DNA from: Deltaproteobacteria bacterium
GTDB lineage: Bacteria > Desulfobacterota_D > UBA1144 > Nemesobacterales > N074bin48
Direction of reading: 5' to 3'
Length of the DNA: 13,720 nucleotides
Assembly: GCA_004356685.1 (NCBI GenBank)
Contig: SMWS01000083.1
Span: 1 to 13,720, forward strand
Shown here: positions 1-6,690 of the stretch, in pieces
Layout of the letters: every line of letters begins with the position of its first letter
Numbering within the stretch: the stretch's first letter is position 1
Made by a program: the position numbers and the translations under genes
Notes under the pieces: generated by a model
Seen by the model: the letters and a program-made list of their open reading frames with translations, nothing else
What the model was told of the DNA's origin: nothing
Database searches by the model: none

Positions 1-876
1 ACCCAACCAGATCATGGGCAGATCGCTGGTTACTTAGCAGCCCATTGGGGAAATGAAGAATTTAATGCACCCGGATATTTTCATAAATCAGATGATCATG
101 AACGTCTTAAAGACGAAATAGTATTAGCAGTTTCAGAACATGACAACGGTTGGTGGGAGTGGGAAGCTACACCACAATTGAATGATAACGATGGACTTCC
201 AATGAATCTCACTGAATTTTTAACAAATTTACAGGAGGGAATGAACCGCTGGAGGCTGAGTTTACCACGATTTAGCAAAAATCACCCATATGCAAGTTTA
301 TTAATGAGTTTTCATGCATACTGGCTTTATGCCCAAACTGTATTCGACGATCCAGATCCTGCATTTTTACACCCTTTGGTGCGAAAAACTACCCTGCTTG
401 AGTATACATTTGAAGATGAGAAACTTGAGAATGCCAAAAATTTCATGACTGAACTTGAGAATATGCAAGCTGAATTTATTACTAAGGTTAAAAATAATCC
501 AGACACTCCACATTGGGTCGAAGAAGAACATCTTAAGCCGAATGCACGTTTCTTACAACTTATGGATGCACTGTCTCTATCTCTATGTTCAAATTTAATT
601 CCTCCAAATGAAGGGGATGCAGTAGGGCTTGGTGATGATGAATTTGACCTTCTAGATGTTCCTAGAAAGGGTTGGCAAGACAGAGTTACGATTAAAATTC
701 AGCCCAAAGGACAAAAGAAAATAGTTTGCGAACCTTATCCTTTTAATATAGACCCTCTACCAGTATTTGTACCAGCCAAAATATTTGATTTGCCAGTTGA
801 AAAGCCTTCCAATTTTCAGTCTTATTGGCATTCGCAACCAATACAGCAGATGTACTTTGAATATAGTTCTAAATAA
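1..876 (+). CDS. DUF3891 family protein, 5' end outside window
   Basis: The reading frame is open from the first base and ends at a TAA (874-876), giving 291 visible residues. It starts inside the conserved N-terminal block TQPDHGQIAGYLAAHWGN and continues with SEHDNGWWEWE, both hallmarks, as I recall them, of the DUF3891 family. Only a short N-terminal stretch should be missing to the left. Internal ATGs such as the one at 178 are not credible starts because homology runs through them. No signal peptide or membrane segment is visible, so a cytoplasmic location is likely. The conserved His, Asp and Trp residues suggest a metal- or ligand-binding enzyme fold, but the biochemical function is unknown. 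A VOC gene with its own SD begins 27 bases after the stop and may once have been co-transcribed. Confidence 0.85.
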   Translation, partial: TQPDHGQIAGYLAAHWGNEEFNAPGYFHKSDDHERLKDEIVLAVSEHDNGWWEWEATPQLNDNDGLPMNLTEFLTNLQEGMNRWRLSLPRFSKNHPYASLLMSFHAYWLYAQTVFDDPDPAFLHPLVRKTTLLEYTFEDEKLENAKNFMTELENMQAEFITKVKNNPDTPHWVEEEHLKPNARFLQLMDALSLSLCSNLIPPNEGDAVGLGDDEFDLLDVPRKGWQDRVTIKIQPKGQKKIVCEPYPFNIDPLPVFVPAKIFDLPVEKPSNFQSYWHSQPIQQMYFEYSSK

Positions 877-887
877 TTTTGATAAAA

Positions 888-1412
888 TTATGGGGGATAA
901 ACAATGCTTAATTCTATTATAAGGTTTTCTATGTTAGGGATAAAGGTATCCCCGACCAAGGCGATGACAGCCTGGTGATATCCAAGCTCATTGTCCGCGT
1001 AGCGTTGGTCGAATGCCTTTCCGCTCAAACTACTCATCTCGTCTACAAGCTGATCGGCCTGAGCACTAAGCTGCTTGCTTAAGAAATTGTCTTGCGCATT
1101 GGCATTGAGCTTCTTGAGTAGGGCTAGGGCTTGGTCATTAACGGCGCTGTGATCCCTGATCATGGTTTGGGCAAATTCACGCACCTTTGGATCTTTGGAT
1201 TTCGCGAGCGCCATATGTGCATAGCGGATATCGATCAAATCCGCCGTGTAGGCGACATGCGCGATCTCTAGATCATTGAGGTCGGCAGGGGATGGCCCCT
1301 TCATCAGCCATTTTATCAGCCATTACGGGAGAGCTGAAAACGCTAGGGCAATAAGCATCACTACCGCCAATACACTGGCCAGAGCCGAGCTTACAACAGT
1401 TGTCTTAATCAT
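888..1412 (-). pseudogene. DUF4142 protein gene, frameshifted leader and truncated C-terminus
   Basis: From ATG at 1412 the frame encodes a signal peptide (MIKTTVVSSALASVLAVVML...) and hits TAA at 1323-1325. A second frame continues SSPVMADKMADEG, and the first frame resumes with PADLNDLEIAHVAYTADLIDIRYAH, a typical DUF4142 helix. The alpha-helical body follows (REFAQTMIRDHSAVNDQAL, FDQRYADNELGYHQAV) up to about TFIPN near 938. After that the frame runs antisense through the VOC 5' end (IENLIIELSIVYPP) and stops at 888. Restoring one T in the run at 1337-1340 and removing one G from the run at 1296-1299 rebuilds a continuous protein. The usual C-terminal helix (homologues end with an H-E-H-type segment) is missing. 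No SD precedes the ATG. The segment is richer in G+C than its surroundings. DUF4142 proteins are periplasmic helical proteins of unclear function, ferritin-like in appearance. Confidence 0.8.
904..936 (+). pseudogene. Probable 5' remnant of the split VOC gene
   Basis: A GGGGG Shine-Dalgarno lies 7 bases before ATG at 904, which opens a short stretch reading MLNSIIRFSML. This resembles the first beta strand of a VOC (glyoxalase/bleomycin resistance) protein. The match stops at about 936, where the antisense DUF4142 fragment begins. Coding sequence that would naturally follow (IKKSIEFYAFLG) resumes at about 1419. The assignment is inferred from eleven residues plus the position relative to the downstream fragment, so it is moderate at best. 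Confidence 0.5.
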
Positions 1413-1418
1413 AGCAGC

Positions 1419-1769
1419 GAGATCAAAAAATCTATCGAGTTTTATGCTTTTCTAGGCGTTAATCTTGTAGAGGTTGGAGAAGGGCATTATTCTGGAGAAA
1501 CACCTAGCGGAGTTAGAATAATGCTTGATTCGGTAGAACTTATTCAAAAAATAAACCCTGATTGGAAGCGCGGAGCAGGCAGCGGTATAGTTTTATGTTT
1601 TAAGCAGGAAAGCGCTCTTCTTGTGGATACGGTGTATTCAAAAATGATAGATGCCAAATTTGAAAGTGTTAAAGGTCCTTGGGATGCTTTTTGGGGACAA
1701 AGATATGCTTGCATTAAAGACCCTGATGGTAATCAAATCGATTTATTTGCAGATTTAAAAGAGTCATAA
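1419..1769 (+). pseudogene. VOC family (glyoxalase-fold) gene, main body, 5' end displaced
   Basis: The frame reads IKKSIEFYAFLGVNLVEVGEGHYSG from 1422, clearly upstream of the first ATG at 1521. That ATG lies inside the fold and is not the native start. The C-terminal half has the classic VOC ending WGQRYACIKDPDGNQIDLF, in which the Glu/Asp and the DPDGN turn belong to the second beta-alpha-beta-beta-beta unit. No start codon or SD precedes the fragment; upstream lies the start codon of the antisense DUF4142 fragment. Joined to the piece at 904-936 it would give an approximately normal protein of about 130 residues. VOC proteins are metal-dependent lyases, dioxygenases or drug-binding proteins; the substrate cannot be told here. 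Confidence 0.75.
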
Positions 1770-1819
1770 TTCCGGGGACATGTGTTCTTAGGTTACTGAT
1801 TGAAGCATTAATCATTTTT

Positions 1820-1844
1820 TCTGTAAGTTCAATGAAGTTACAGA
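1820..1844. repeat. Near-perfect hairpin (inverted repeat)
   Basis: TCTGTAA and TTACAGA arms enclose a second TTC/GAA pair with a single G-G mismatch and an AAT loop. A T-run lies on the left, and no U-tract follows on the right. It is therefore not a convincing terminator for the + strand VOC remnant; for the minus strand the stem is followed by an A-run. Function unknown. Confidence 0.5.
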
Positions 1845-1895
1845 GAAGCAAGCTAGAGAGGGGATAGGTTTTTAGATTTAAAGTAGTGTATAAGT

Positions 1896-1927
1896 AAAAA
1901 AACGGCCCAATACCTCTTGGACCGTTT
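1896..1927 (-). terminator. Rho-independent terminator of the SnoaL-like gene
   Basis: Read on the minus strand, AACGGTCCAA and TTGGGCCGTT form a 10-bp stem with one mismatch around a six-base loop, followed by seven T residues (complement of 1896-1902). It lies about 20 bases past the stop of the minus-strand SnoaL-like gene. The A/T symmetry is weaker in the other direction, so it is mainly unidirectional. Confidence 0.85.
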
Positions 1928-1945
1928 CATCAAAATGATTTTATA

Positions 1946-2299
1946 TTAAAGTTTAGATACATCAGCATATACTAGATAGTTGTCTATCTTACCATCTATG
2001 ATAGTTAGGATACTCGCAAAGGTTATGGAGTGTTTGCTCCCATCAAGTCTAATATACTCAACTTTTCCGTTACAAATGACATCATTCTTCTCTTGCCAAA
2101 TATTGTCGATTTGATGCTTCATACTCTCTATACTCTTAAAGAAACTTGTATTTGCTTCAAGAACATTCTTTAATCCTCTAACAGATTCAAAGTTACCCAA
2201 TCGAAAGTGCACGTTCTCAGCTAGTAAAGATTTTAGGCCATTAATGTTTTTGTCATCAACATATTGATAGAGCTCTTTCATTATATTTCTGTTTTCCAT
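1946..2299 (-). CDS. SnoaL-like / NTF2-fold protein
   Basis: A 117-residue protein starting MENRNIMKELYQYVDDKNI. I chose ATG at 2299 rather than the in-frame ATG at 2311 because GGAGG lies five bases before 2299 and would otherwise be inside the gene. The pattern is that of the NTF2/SnoaL alpha+beta cone: an N-terminal helix, LKSLLAENVHFRLG, then strands VICNGKVEYIRLDGSKHSITFASILTIIDGKIDNYLVYAD. Members include small hydrolases, isomerases and ligand-binding proteins; the pocket residues do not identify a substrate. No signal peptide, so cytoplasmic. The gene directly follows a truncated VOC gene on the same strand (its stop overlaps the upstream in-frame ATG by one base), implying an old two-gene operon, and ends at a good terminator. 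Confidence 0.8.
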   Translation of the reverse strand: MENRNIMKELYQYVDDKNINGLKSLLAENVHFRLGNFESVRGLKNVLEANTSFFKSIESMKHQIDNIWQEKNDVICNGKVEYIRLDGSKHSITFASILTIIDGKIDNYLVYADVSKL

Positions 2300-2310
2300 T
2301 TTGTCCTCCA

Positions 2311-2637
2311 TTACTTGGTGCTTACTCTTTTAATGTCATTGGTTTCGCCGCCGTACATATTTTTTTCACTTGGAATCTCACTTAAGTATTGAATAAACTC
2401 AAATTGATAACCTTCAGGGTCGATAAAGTAAATTGTCTTTCTAAATGGATGATTCGCCCCTATAGTTGCGATCTCATAACCCTTGGATACAAGTCTATTT
2501 TTTACTTCGTCTACGCTGTCTACCACAAAGCCTATATGAGCTAGTCCAGGTCTGCTGTCTCGCAAGTCTCTATTTTTGCCAACGCCGTGATCATTGAGAG
2601 TGATGTAGTTATCATCGTCACCAAATGGTATTACCTC
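2311..2637 (-). pseudogene. VOC family gene lacking its N-terminal half
   Basis: The open frame reads FGDDDNYITLNDHG, then RPGLAHIGFVVDSVDEVKNRLVSKGYEI and TIYFIDPEGYQFEFIQYL: the end of the first VOC half and a complete second half with the metal-ligand Glu in EFIQYL. Roughly 45 N-terminal residues usual for the family (first strand and FYxxLG helix) are absent. There is no ATG in frame; the only conventional alternative is a TTG at 2565, without an SD and inside the fold. Instead a textbook SD (TAGGAGGT) lies just upstream at 2633-2640 and is joined directly to mid-gene sequence, as if the first part had been deleted between the SD and the fold core. Probably non-functional. Confidence 0.7.
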
Positions 2638-2953
2638 CTATATTTTATTAATATTACCTATTATCAATTTCTTAAATATAGTTCTATGGTATTAACGAAT
2701 CTTTTATGACAAAACAAAAATATTCAAAAATAATTGAGTGGAACTTAACCACCCCTAAGATTAACCCCTTCTAGACCCATTATATCAATAATTGATCATT
2801 CAAGTCAACACTACTTTTATAATAAAAATATTTTATTCAATGTATGTATAAATGTTTAAGAACTAGGACATAAAAATTAGTTTCTAAACCTCTCAATATT
2901 AGATTGAATAAAATTCTCAAGGGACTGAGGAGGTTGACCTCCAATTCTCTCGA

Positions 2954-3100
2954 CTATGTCATTCTCAGCACAAAAAATGCAAGCGCTTCATAAAAGTCTC
3001 TAGTATCCTGACTCAGAATCTGGAGATATACCATAGTGTTTTTAATATCCGAGTGTCCAAGCCATTTAGAACTAATAATTTCTTTAGAGTAACTAGACAT
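2954..3100 (-). pseudogene. Tyrosine recombinase C-terminal remnant
   Basis: The frame from ATG 3100 reads a few unrelated residues and then KWLGHSDIKNTMVYLQ followed by ILSQDTRDFYEAL. This is the C-terminal signature of phage-type tyrosine recombinases: the LGH box histidine and, nine residues on, the nucleophilic tyrosine of VYLQ. The earlier catalytic Arg/Lys/His blocks are missing, and the tail after EAL (AFFVLRMT) is foreign. The 29 shared residues are identical to those encoded at the right end of the window, and the DNA differences are silent. A relic of a second integrase copy; not active. Confidence 0.8.
2982..3067 (-). repeat. Direct repeat, left copy (recombinase 3' end)
   Basis: An 86-bp block with 5 mismatches (about 94% identity) to 13592-13677, same orientation, no gaps, offset 10,610 bp. 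It covers codons for the LGH box and catalytic Tyr region of a tyrosine recombinase. Similarity stops abruptly at both edges. Confidence 0.9.
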
Positions 3101-3430
3101 GAACCAGCGTCCCCTGCTTTGCGAAGGCGAAATAGGGTTTTTCCTAGATTTTCCTATAGTGGAATTTTATCAATAAATCTGGACTTTACCTAAGAGTTTC
3201 TTTTCCTGTCTTTTCCTCTGTTTACCTGCAATAGCTAACCCAGTTACTGATAAATCCACTGACATCAGGGTATACACTAATAGAGGCCTTTGGAGATGGA
3301 TCTATATATTTAACAAATAATATTTTTACTTTTTGATGTGTTATTAACTTATCATTCTATATACATTAGTTTTAAATTAATGTATGGTTAGTAGTGGTTA
3401 TACTATAATCTTAAAGGAGTATAATAGGGG

Positions 3431-3682
3431 ATGAAGGTTATGGGTAAGTTGTTAAGACTTGTTCTTACCGTTGTAGCTGTAATTGTTGCTTGTGGGGCAG
3501 CAATGTACATTGAGTATTCAAATAAGTCTTCAGTTCATTCTACAAAAACTGAAACTATAAAACCAGAATATATATATGATAAAGATCCTGACCTGGCTTC
3601 TTACCGTGAGCAGTTAAGAAATAAATATAAAAATATATCAGCTGAATATCCTTTGGAGAATGTCAATCAAAATCAAGAGTAA
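3431..3682 (+). CDS. Small membrane-anchored protein, unknown function
   Basis: An 83-residue protein with a hydrophobic segment at about residues 5-27 (LLRLVLTVVAVIVACGAAMY). A charged, Lys/Glu/Tyr-rich hydrophilic tail follows, probably exposed to the periplasm. The hydrophobic stretch could be an uncleaved anchor or a signal peptide; it lacks a clear lipobox (IVACG is a poor match). AAAGGAG lies about 13 bases before ATG 3431 and AGGGG directly before it, so an alternative start at 3440 (MGKLLRL) is possible. It stands alone and is followed by a recombinase remnant on the opposite strand. I do not recognise the family. Confidence 0.6.
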   Translation: MKVMGKLLRLVLTVVAVIVACGAAMYIEYSNKSSVHSTKTETIKPEYIYDKDPDLASYREQLRNKYKNISAEYPLENVNQNQE

Positions 3683-3858
3683 TAATAGATGAACCAAAAA
3701 AGTTTGCGTTTTTGCTCTATATTCGAACTTTCGAATATTTCATATGCCTTAGATGCTAAGGAAAGTACTGTCTTTACAGTTACTTGGAAGGTTTCATCAG
3801 CTTTAAGGTAGTTTTTAATTTGTTCATTTATTTGATCATGAAGATTAGCTGGGGTCAA
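3673..3858 (-). pseudogene. Serine recombinase C-terminal remnant (copy 1)
   Basis: The frame reads DQINEQIKNYLKADETFQVT then VKTVLSLASKAYEIFESSNIEQKRKL, the C-terminal coiled-coil/helical part of large serine recombinases that follows the zinc-ribbon domain. Homology to copy 2 ends on both sides (bases 3700 and 3836), leaving foreign tails FWFIYYYS and MTPANLHD. The resolvase catalytic domain and zinc ribbon are absent. It cannot be functional. Confidence 0.75.
3700..3836 (-). repeat. Direct repeat upstream of ion channel gene
   Basis: A 137-bp block, ungapped, with 13 or so mismatches (about 90% identity) to 6301-6437, in the same orientation. It encodes the same part of a serine recombinase C-terminus, and most differences are silent. 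The pair brackets the ion channel gene at 4129-6048. Confidence 0.9.
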
Positions 3859-3978
3859 ACAATATTTACCATCCTATTTTTCCCCATGAATCGGAGAATT
3901 AGTCCAAACGTCGTTGCAATAAAATTAACAATCAATTTTAAATCAAATACACATTTTTTTTTTATAGTTTATACTTCC

Positions 3979-3996
3979 ACCCTAATATACTAGGGT
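3979..3996. repeat. Perfect 6-bp inverted repeat ACCCTA/TAGGGT
   Basis: ACCCTA, six-base spacer, TAGGGT, preceded by a ten-T run at about 3954-3963. It sits about 45 bp upstream of the proposed ion channel promoter, so an operator is possible. The region may equally be a leftover of the degraded DNA around it. Confidence 0.4.
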
Positions 3997-4038
3997 TACA
4001 TGGTGACAAGCTCAATTAGTTTTGTTAGATTCGGGTTT

Positions 4039-4068
4039 TTAACATTATGTAGTCTTGATTTTTATGAT
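4039..4068 (+). promoter_or_regulatory. Possible sigma70 promoter of the ion channel gene
   Basis: TTAACA (4039-4044), 18-base spacer, TATGAT (4063-4068): each hexamer matches five of six consensus bases. It is followed by about 60 bases of AT-rich leader and then GAGAGG before the TTG start. Confidence 0.45.
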
Positions 4069-4128
4069 AAGAAAATAAATTCGTATCTATTAAGTAACAA
4101 TCCATCAGATGCAATTTAGAGAGGAATT

Positions 4129-6048
4129 TTGAGATTGCAAATATCGAATTTACAATTTCATGTTGCCCAATTTGTTGGAATTATCTTGATAGCTCTCATC
4201 TTGGCACCAAAAGGATTCTGTGCTTCAGACTCACCACAAGTGCAGGAGTTTACAGAATACCTTCAGCTTGGAGAGTCTCATTATTACAATTTACCGAACC
4301 TTAAAAAAGGGGACACAGTATACGTCTATATGCAAAGGGTCTCAAGGAATTTAGATCCTATTGTGGGTATTACAAAAGACCGCCCGGATTTCAGCTCTTT
4401 CGAAGAGTACTTCACAGTTAAACTACCAGAAGTATTAGACTCAGGTTTTGATTTCTCCGAGGCCTTTCCTGAGTTCGCCGAGGGTTATTTTATAGCCTGG
4501 AATGACGATGGAGGTAAATTGAGAGATGCCAGCCTGGAATATACTGTTCAAGACGAAGGTGACTATCAATTGGTGGTAGCCGGGGCATACAACCGATTGC
4601 TGAGGGGCAAGATGGATAAGAGGGGTAAGGAGCAATACAGCACCTTCGGTAAGTACAGTCTCATAATTGGGGTGAATTCCCCGGAAGTATTAACTGGCGA
4701 GGCGACCCCCACGGGAGAGACCATTGCTCACCACTTTGGGAAATTCCACAAACGTGTGCAGGAAATAACAGGTGATATTACAAAGGAAAAAAATTTCTAT
4801 GAATTCGCATTAAATACATTGGATAAAGGGGATACCCTGTATGTATTTTTTCAGGCAACCTCGGGTAATCTGAAGCCCTCACTTAAGCTTCGCGATTACG
4901 GGAGCAAACTCCTCGCTTCCGATAACCTATCAGGAGAAAAAGATAATGCAGAGTTGGAATACACTTTAAAAGAAGAAGGAGGGGATTACTTCCTCGTTTT
5001 GAGAGGTGATCCCAGGGGCGAGGAATTAACTACTGGCGGCTTTCGACTTTTGATAGGAACAAATTCCCCTGAAGTCCTATCCGGGAAGGCCAAGACAAGA
5101 GGCCGTCCAATTGTTCAGGAACCTATTGAAGTAAACGTGGCCTTGATGATTGATCAGATCACCGATATCGATCAGAGAAAAGAAAACTTTACGGTGGTGG
5201 GATTGCTTGTTATGCATTGGGTTGACCCAGTCTTTGCCTATAATACTGATTCCTGCAAATGCAGTCAAAAGATTTATACCCCCTTACAATTTGATGAATT
5301 TATCAACAAGAATAATCTTAAATGGCCCAGATTTTTATTCTGGAACCAACAGGGCAGACGCTTTGCCCAAGAGGAACAGTATATAGTCTATCCAGATGGG
5401 GAAGTACAATATCTTGAGCGTTTCACGGTGACGCTACAGGCTCCGGATTTAAATTTTACCAGATTTCCTTTCGATCCCCAGAAATTCTTCGTCCGAATTC
5501 TTAGCGTCGAACCAGAAGACCTTTATATTTTCAAACCGATTAAGAAATTTTCCAGGATGGGTGAGCAACTGGGGGAGGAGGAATGGTATGTTACTGACTT
5601 CCATACGGAGGTTAGCAGCAGAAAGTTTATCAGGACTTTTTCAGAGTATATCATACAAATTATTGTGAAAAGACATAAGGATTATTATATATTCCGTATT
5701 TTCCTTCCACTTTTCCTTATAACTCTCGTTTCCTGGGGCATCCTTTTTATGAAGGATTACACTACTCGAGTCGCTATTTCCGTATCAAATCTTCTGATAT
5801 TCGTAGCGTTTAACTTTAACATCGGCTCAGATCTGCCCAGACTGGGTTATATGACTTTCATGGACGGTATCCTCTTTACCGCATTTGTGGGTTCTGCACT
5901 TACTGTCATTATTAACGTTATTTTTAGACGCTTCGAAACCACAGGAAGAGTTGAATTAGCCAATACTATAGACAAATATGTAACGTGGGGATATCCGTTT
6001 ATCTATCTTATAGTGGTGCTTGCTTTACTCTGGTTATTTTTCTACTAA
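4129..6048 (+). CDS. DeCLIC-like pentameric ligand-gated ion channel
   Basis: A 639-residue inner-membrane receptor channel. The start is a TTG placed 5-6 bases after GAGAGG. It gives a signal peptide ending near GFCA-SD (about residue 32). Two tandem beta domains follow (about 38-188 and 209-317). Each has a KGDT-L/V-YV strand near its start and ends with the same IG-NSPEVL-(T/S)-G motif (183-190 and 312-319), so they arose by duplication. The ligand-binding domain (about 333-518) has the MHWVDPVF motif and the prokaryotic Pro-loop FPFDPQ (446-451) without a Cys-loop; Cys376 and Cys378 form a lone CKC. M1 is about 521-541, M2 545-563, M3 576-599, M4 619-638. Aligned by eye with GLIC, M2 has Thr at -2' (Glu in GLIC), Arg at 0' and Ala at 2', so ion selectivity is uncertain. 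Layout and length match DeCLIC of Desulfofustis, a calcium-modulated channel with double N-terminal domains. The gene is single and flanked by recombinase relics. Confidence 0.9.
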   Translation: MRLQISNLQFHVAQFVGIILIALILAPKGFCASDSPQVQEFTEYLQLGESHYYNLPNLKKGDTVYVYMQRVSRNLDPIVGITKDRPDFSSFEEYFTVKLPEVLDSGFDFSEAFPEFAEGYFIAWNDDGGKLRDASLEYTVQDEGDYQLVVAGAYNRLLRGKMDKRGKEQYSTFGKYSLIIGVNSPEVLTGEATPTGETIAHHFGKFHKRVQEITGDITKEKNFYEFALNTLDKGDTLYVFFQATSGNLKPSLKLRDYGSKLLASDNLSGEKDNAELEYTLKEEGGDYFLVLRGDPRGEELTTGGFRLLIGTNSPEVLSGKAKTRGRPIVQEPIEVNVALMIDQITDIDQRKENFTVVGLLVMHWVDPVFAYNTDSCKCSQKIYTPLQFDEFINKNNLKWPRFLFWNQQGRRFAQEEQYIVYPDGEVQYLERFTVTLQAPDLNFTRFPFDPQKFFVRILSVEPEDLYIFKPIKKFSRMGEQLGEEEWYVTDFHTEVSSRKFIRTFSEYIIQIIVKRHKDYYIFRIFLPLFLITLVSWGILFMKDYTTRVAISVSNLLIFVAFNFNIGSDLPRLGYMTFMDGILFTAFVGSALTVIINVIFRRFETTGRVELANTIDKYVTWGYPFIYLIVVLALLWLFFY

Positions 6049-6177
6049 ACCATTCGTTTAAAAACACGCACTATTTAAATCATTTTCTTATGATATTTTT
6101 TGCCGCCATATAAAAACTCTTTTCATAGCAGAGATGTGAACTGCTTTCACTAACATCTGGACAATCAGAAAAAAGTT

Positions 6178-6492
6178 TTATTCCCAGTGCCACAGCCATT
6201 CAGAATAAATATTGTAATATACCATTAAATCAAAAGGTTTTTTCAAATCATATTCAAGGCTTACGCCTCTTAACTGTAAGTTCGAAAATACATAGTTTAC
6301 AAGTTTGCGTTTTTGCTCTATATTCGAACTTTCAAATATCTCATATGTCTTAGACGCTAAAGATAGTACAGTCTTTACAGTTACTTGGAAGGTTTCATCA
6401 GTTTTTAGATAATTCTTTATTTGTTCATTTATTTGATACTGCCTGTTTTTAAGTTCCTGACACTTTCTTACATATTTATCCTTAGTAATGCT
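6178..6492 (-). pseudogene. Serine recombinase C-terminal remnant (copy 2)
   Basis: The open frame begins after an in-frame TAG and reads SITKDKYVRKCQEL, then DETFQVTVKTVLSLASKTYE, and ends SLEYDLKKPFDLM...WLWHWE with a natural TAA (6178-6180). The order (D/G-SITK helix, coiled coil, ASKxYEIFESS, EQKRKLVNYVFSNL, LKKPFD) is that of the very C-terminus of large serine recombinases. About 400 upstream residues (catalytic serine domain, zinc ribbon) are missing; the sequence changes at about 6490 to an unrelated gene end. This copy keeps the authentic 3' end, which the shorter copy at 3700-3836 does not. Confidence 0.85.
6301..6437 (-). repeat. Direct repeat downstream of ion channel gene
   Basis: Partner of 3700-3836: 137 bp, about 90% identical, same orientation, offset 2,601 bp. 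It lies inside the longer serine recombinase remnant. Confidence 0.9.
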
Positions 6493-6507
6493 CTACTCTG
6501 AAATTGG

Positions 6508-6690
6508 CTAACGCAGTCTTATTGCTAGTTCTGACAGATTAAGGATTGCTAGAGTACTAAGGTAATTATTGACTGGGATTAAAAAAAAGGATGCAACAAC
6601 GACGGTTCCAATAGTTATCGCTCCCGCCGCCACAAGTCTTTGCCACTCACCATTCTTATCCCAGTAAACAACACCCTGCCAGTTTATGTA
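6508..6690 (-). other. In-frame 60-codon extension after a stop; possible gene fragment
   Basis: Directly after the TAA of the small secreted protein gene (6691-6693) the same frame stays open for 60 codons to TAG at 6508-6510. The translation looks protein-like: WQGVVYWDKNGEWQRL, then a hydrophobic segment LVAAGAITIGTVVVASFFLI, then VNNYLSTLAILNLSELAIRL. There is no ATG, only a GTG in mid-frame. It may be a 5'-truncated membrane protein gene whose junction falls at the stop, or chance. I do not recognise the family. Confidence 0.35.

Larger units (their letters stand above)
2641..3430. other. AT-rich gene-poor stretch with a recombinase remnant
   Basis: Apart from the tyrosine recombinase remnant (2954-3100) I see no gene here. 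Bases 2641-2880 are very AT-rich and hold only short frames. Around 3100-3240 there are purine/pyrimidine-rich repeats of TTTTCCT. The stretch 3236-3339 has a 35-codon open frame that I do not recognise. A TATAAT at 3404-3409 just before the next gene is a possible -10 element without a convincing -35. Confidence 0.6.

Noticed and set aside
1768..1790. TTCCGGGGACATGTG motif, reminiscent of sequences found near REP-associated transposases
   Set aside because: Single short match from memory, no inverted partner nearby and no transposase gene in the window.
3784..3993. 69-codon + strand open frame rich in Ile/Phe
   Set aside because: Begins inside the serine recombinase remnant and runs through AT-rich DNA with a long T-run; no SD or family pattern.
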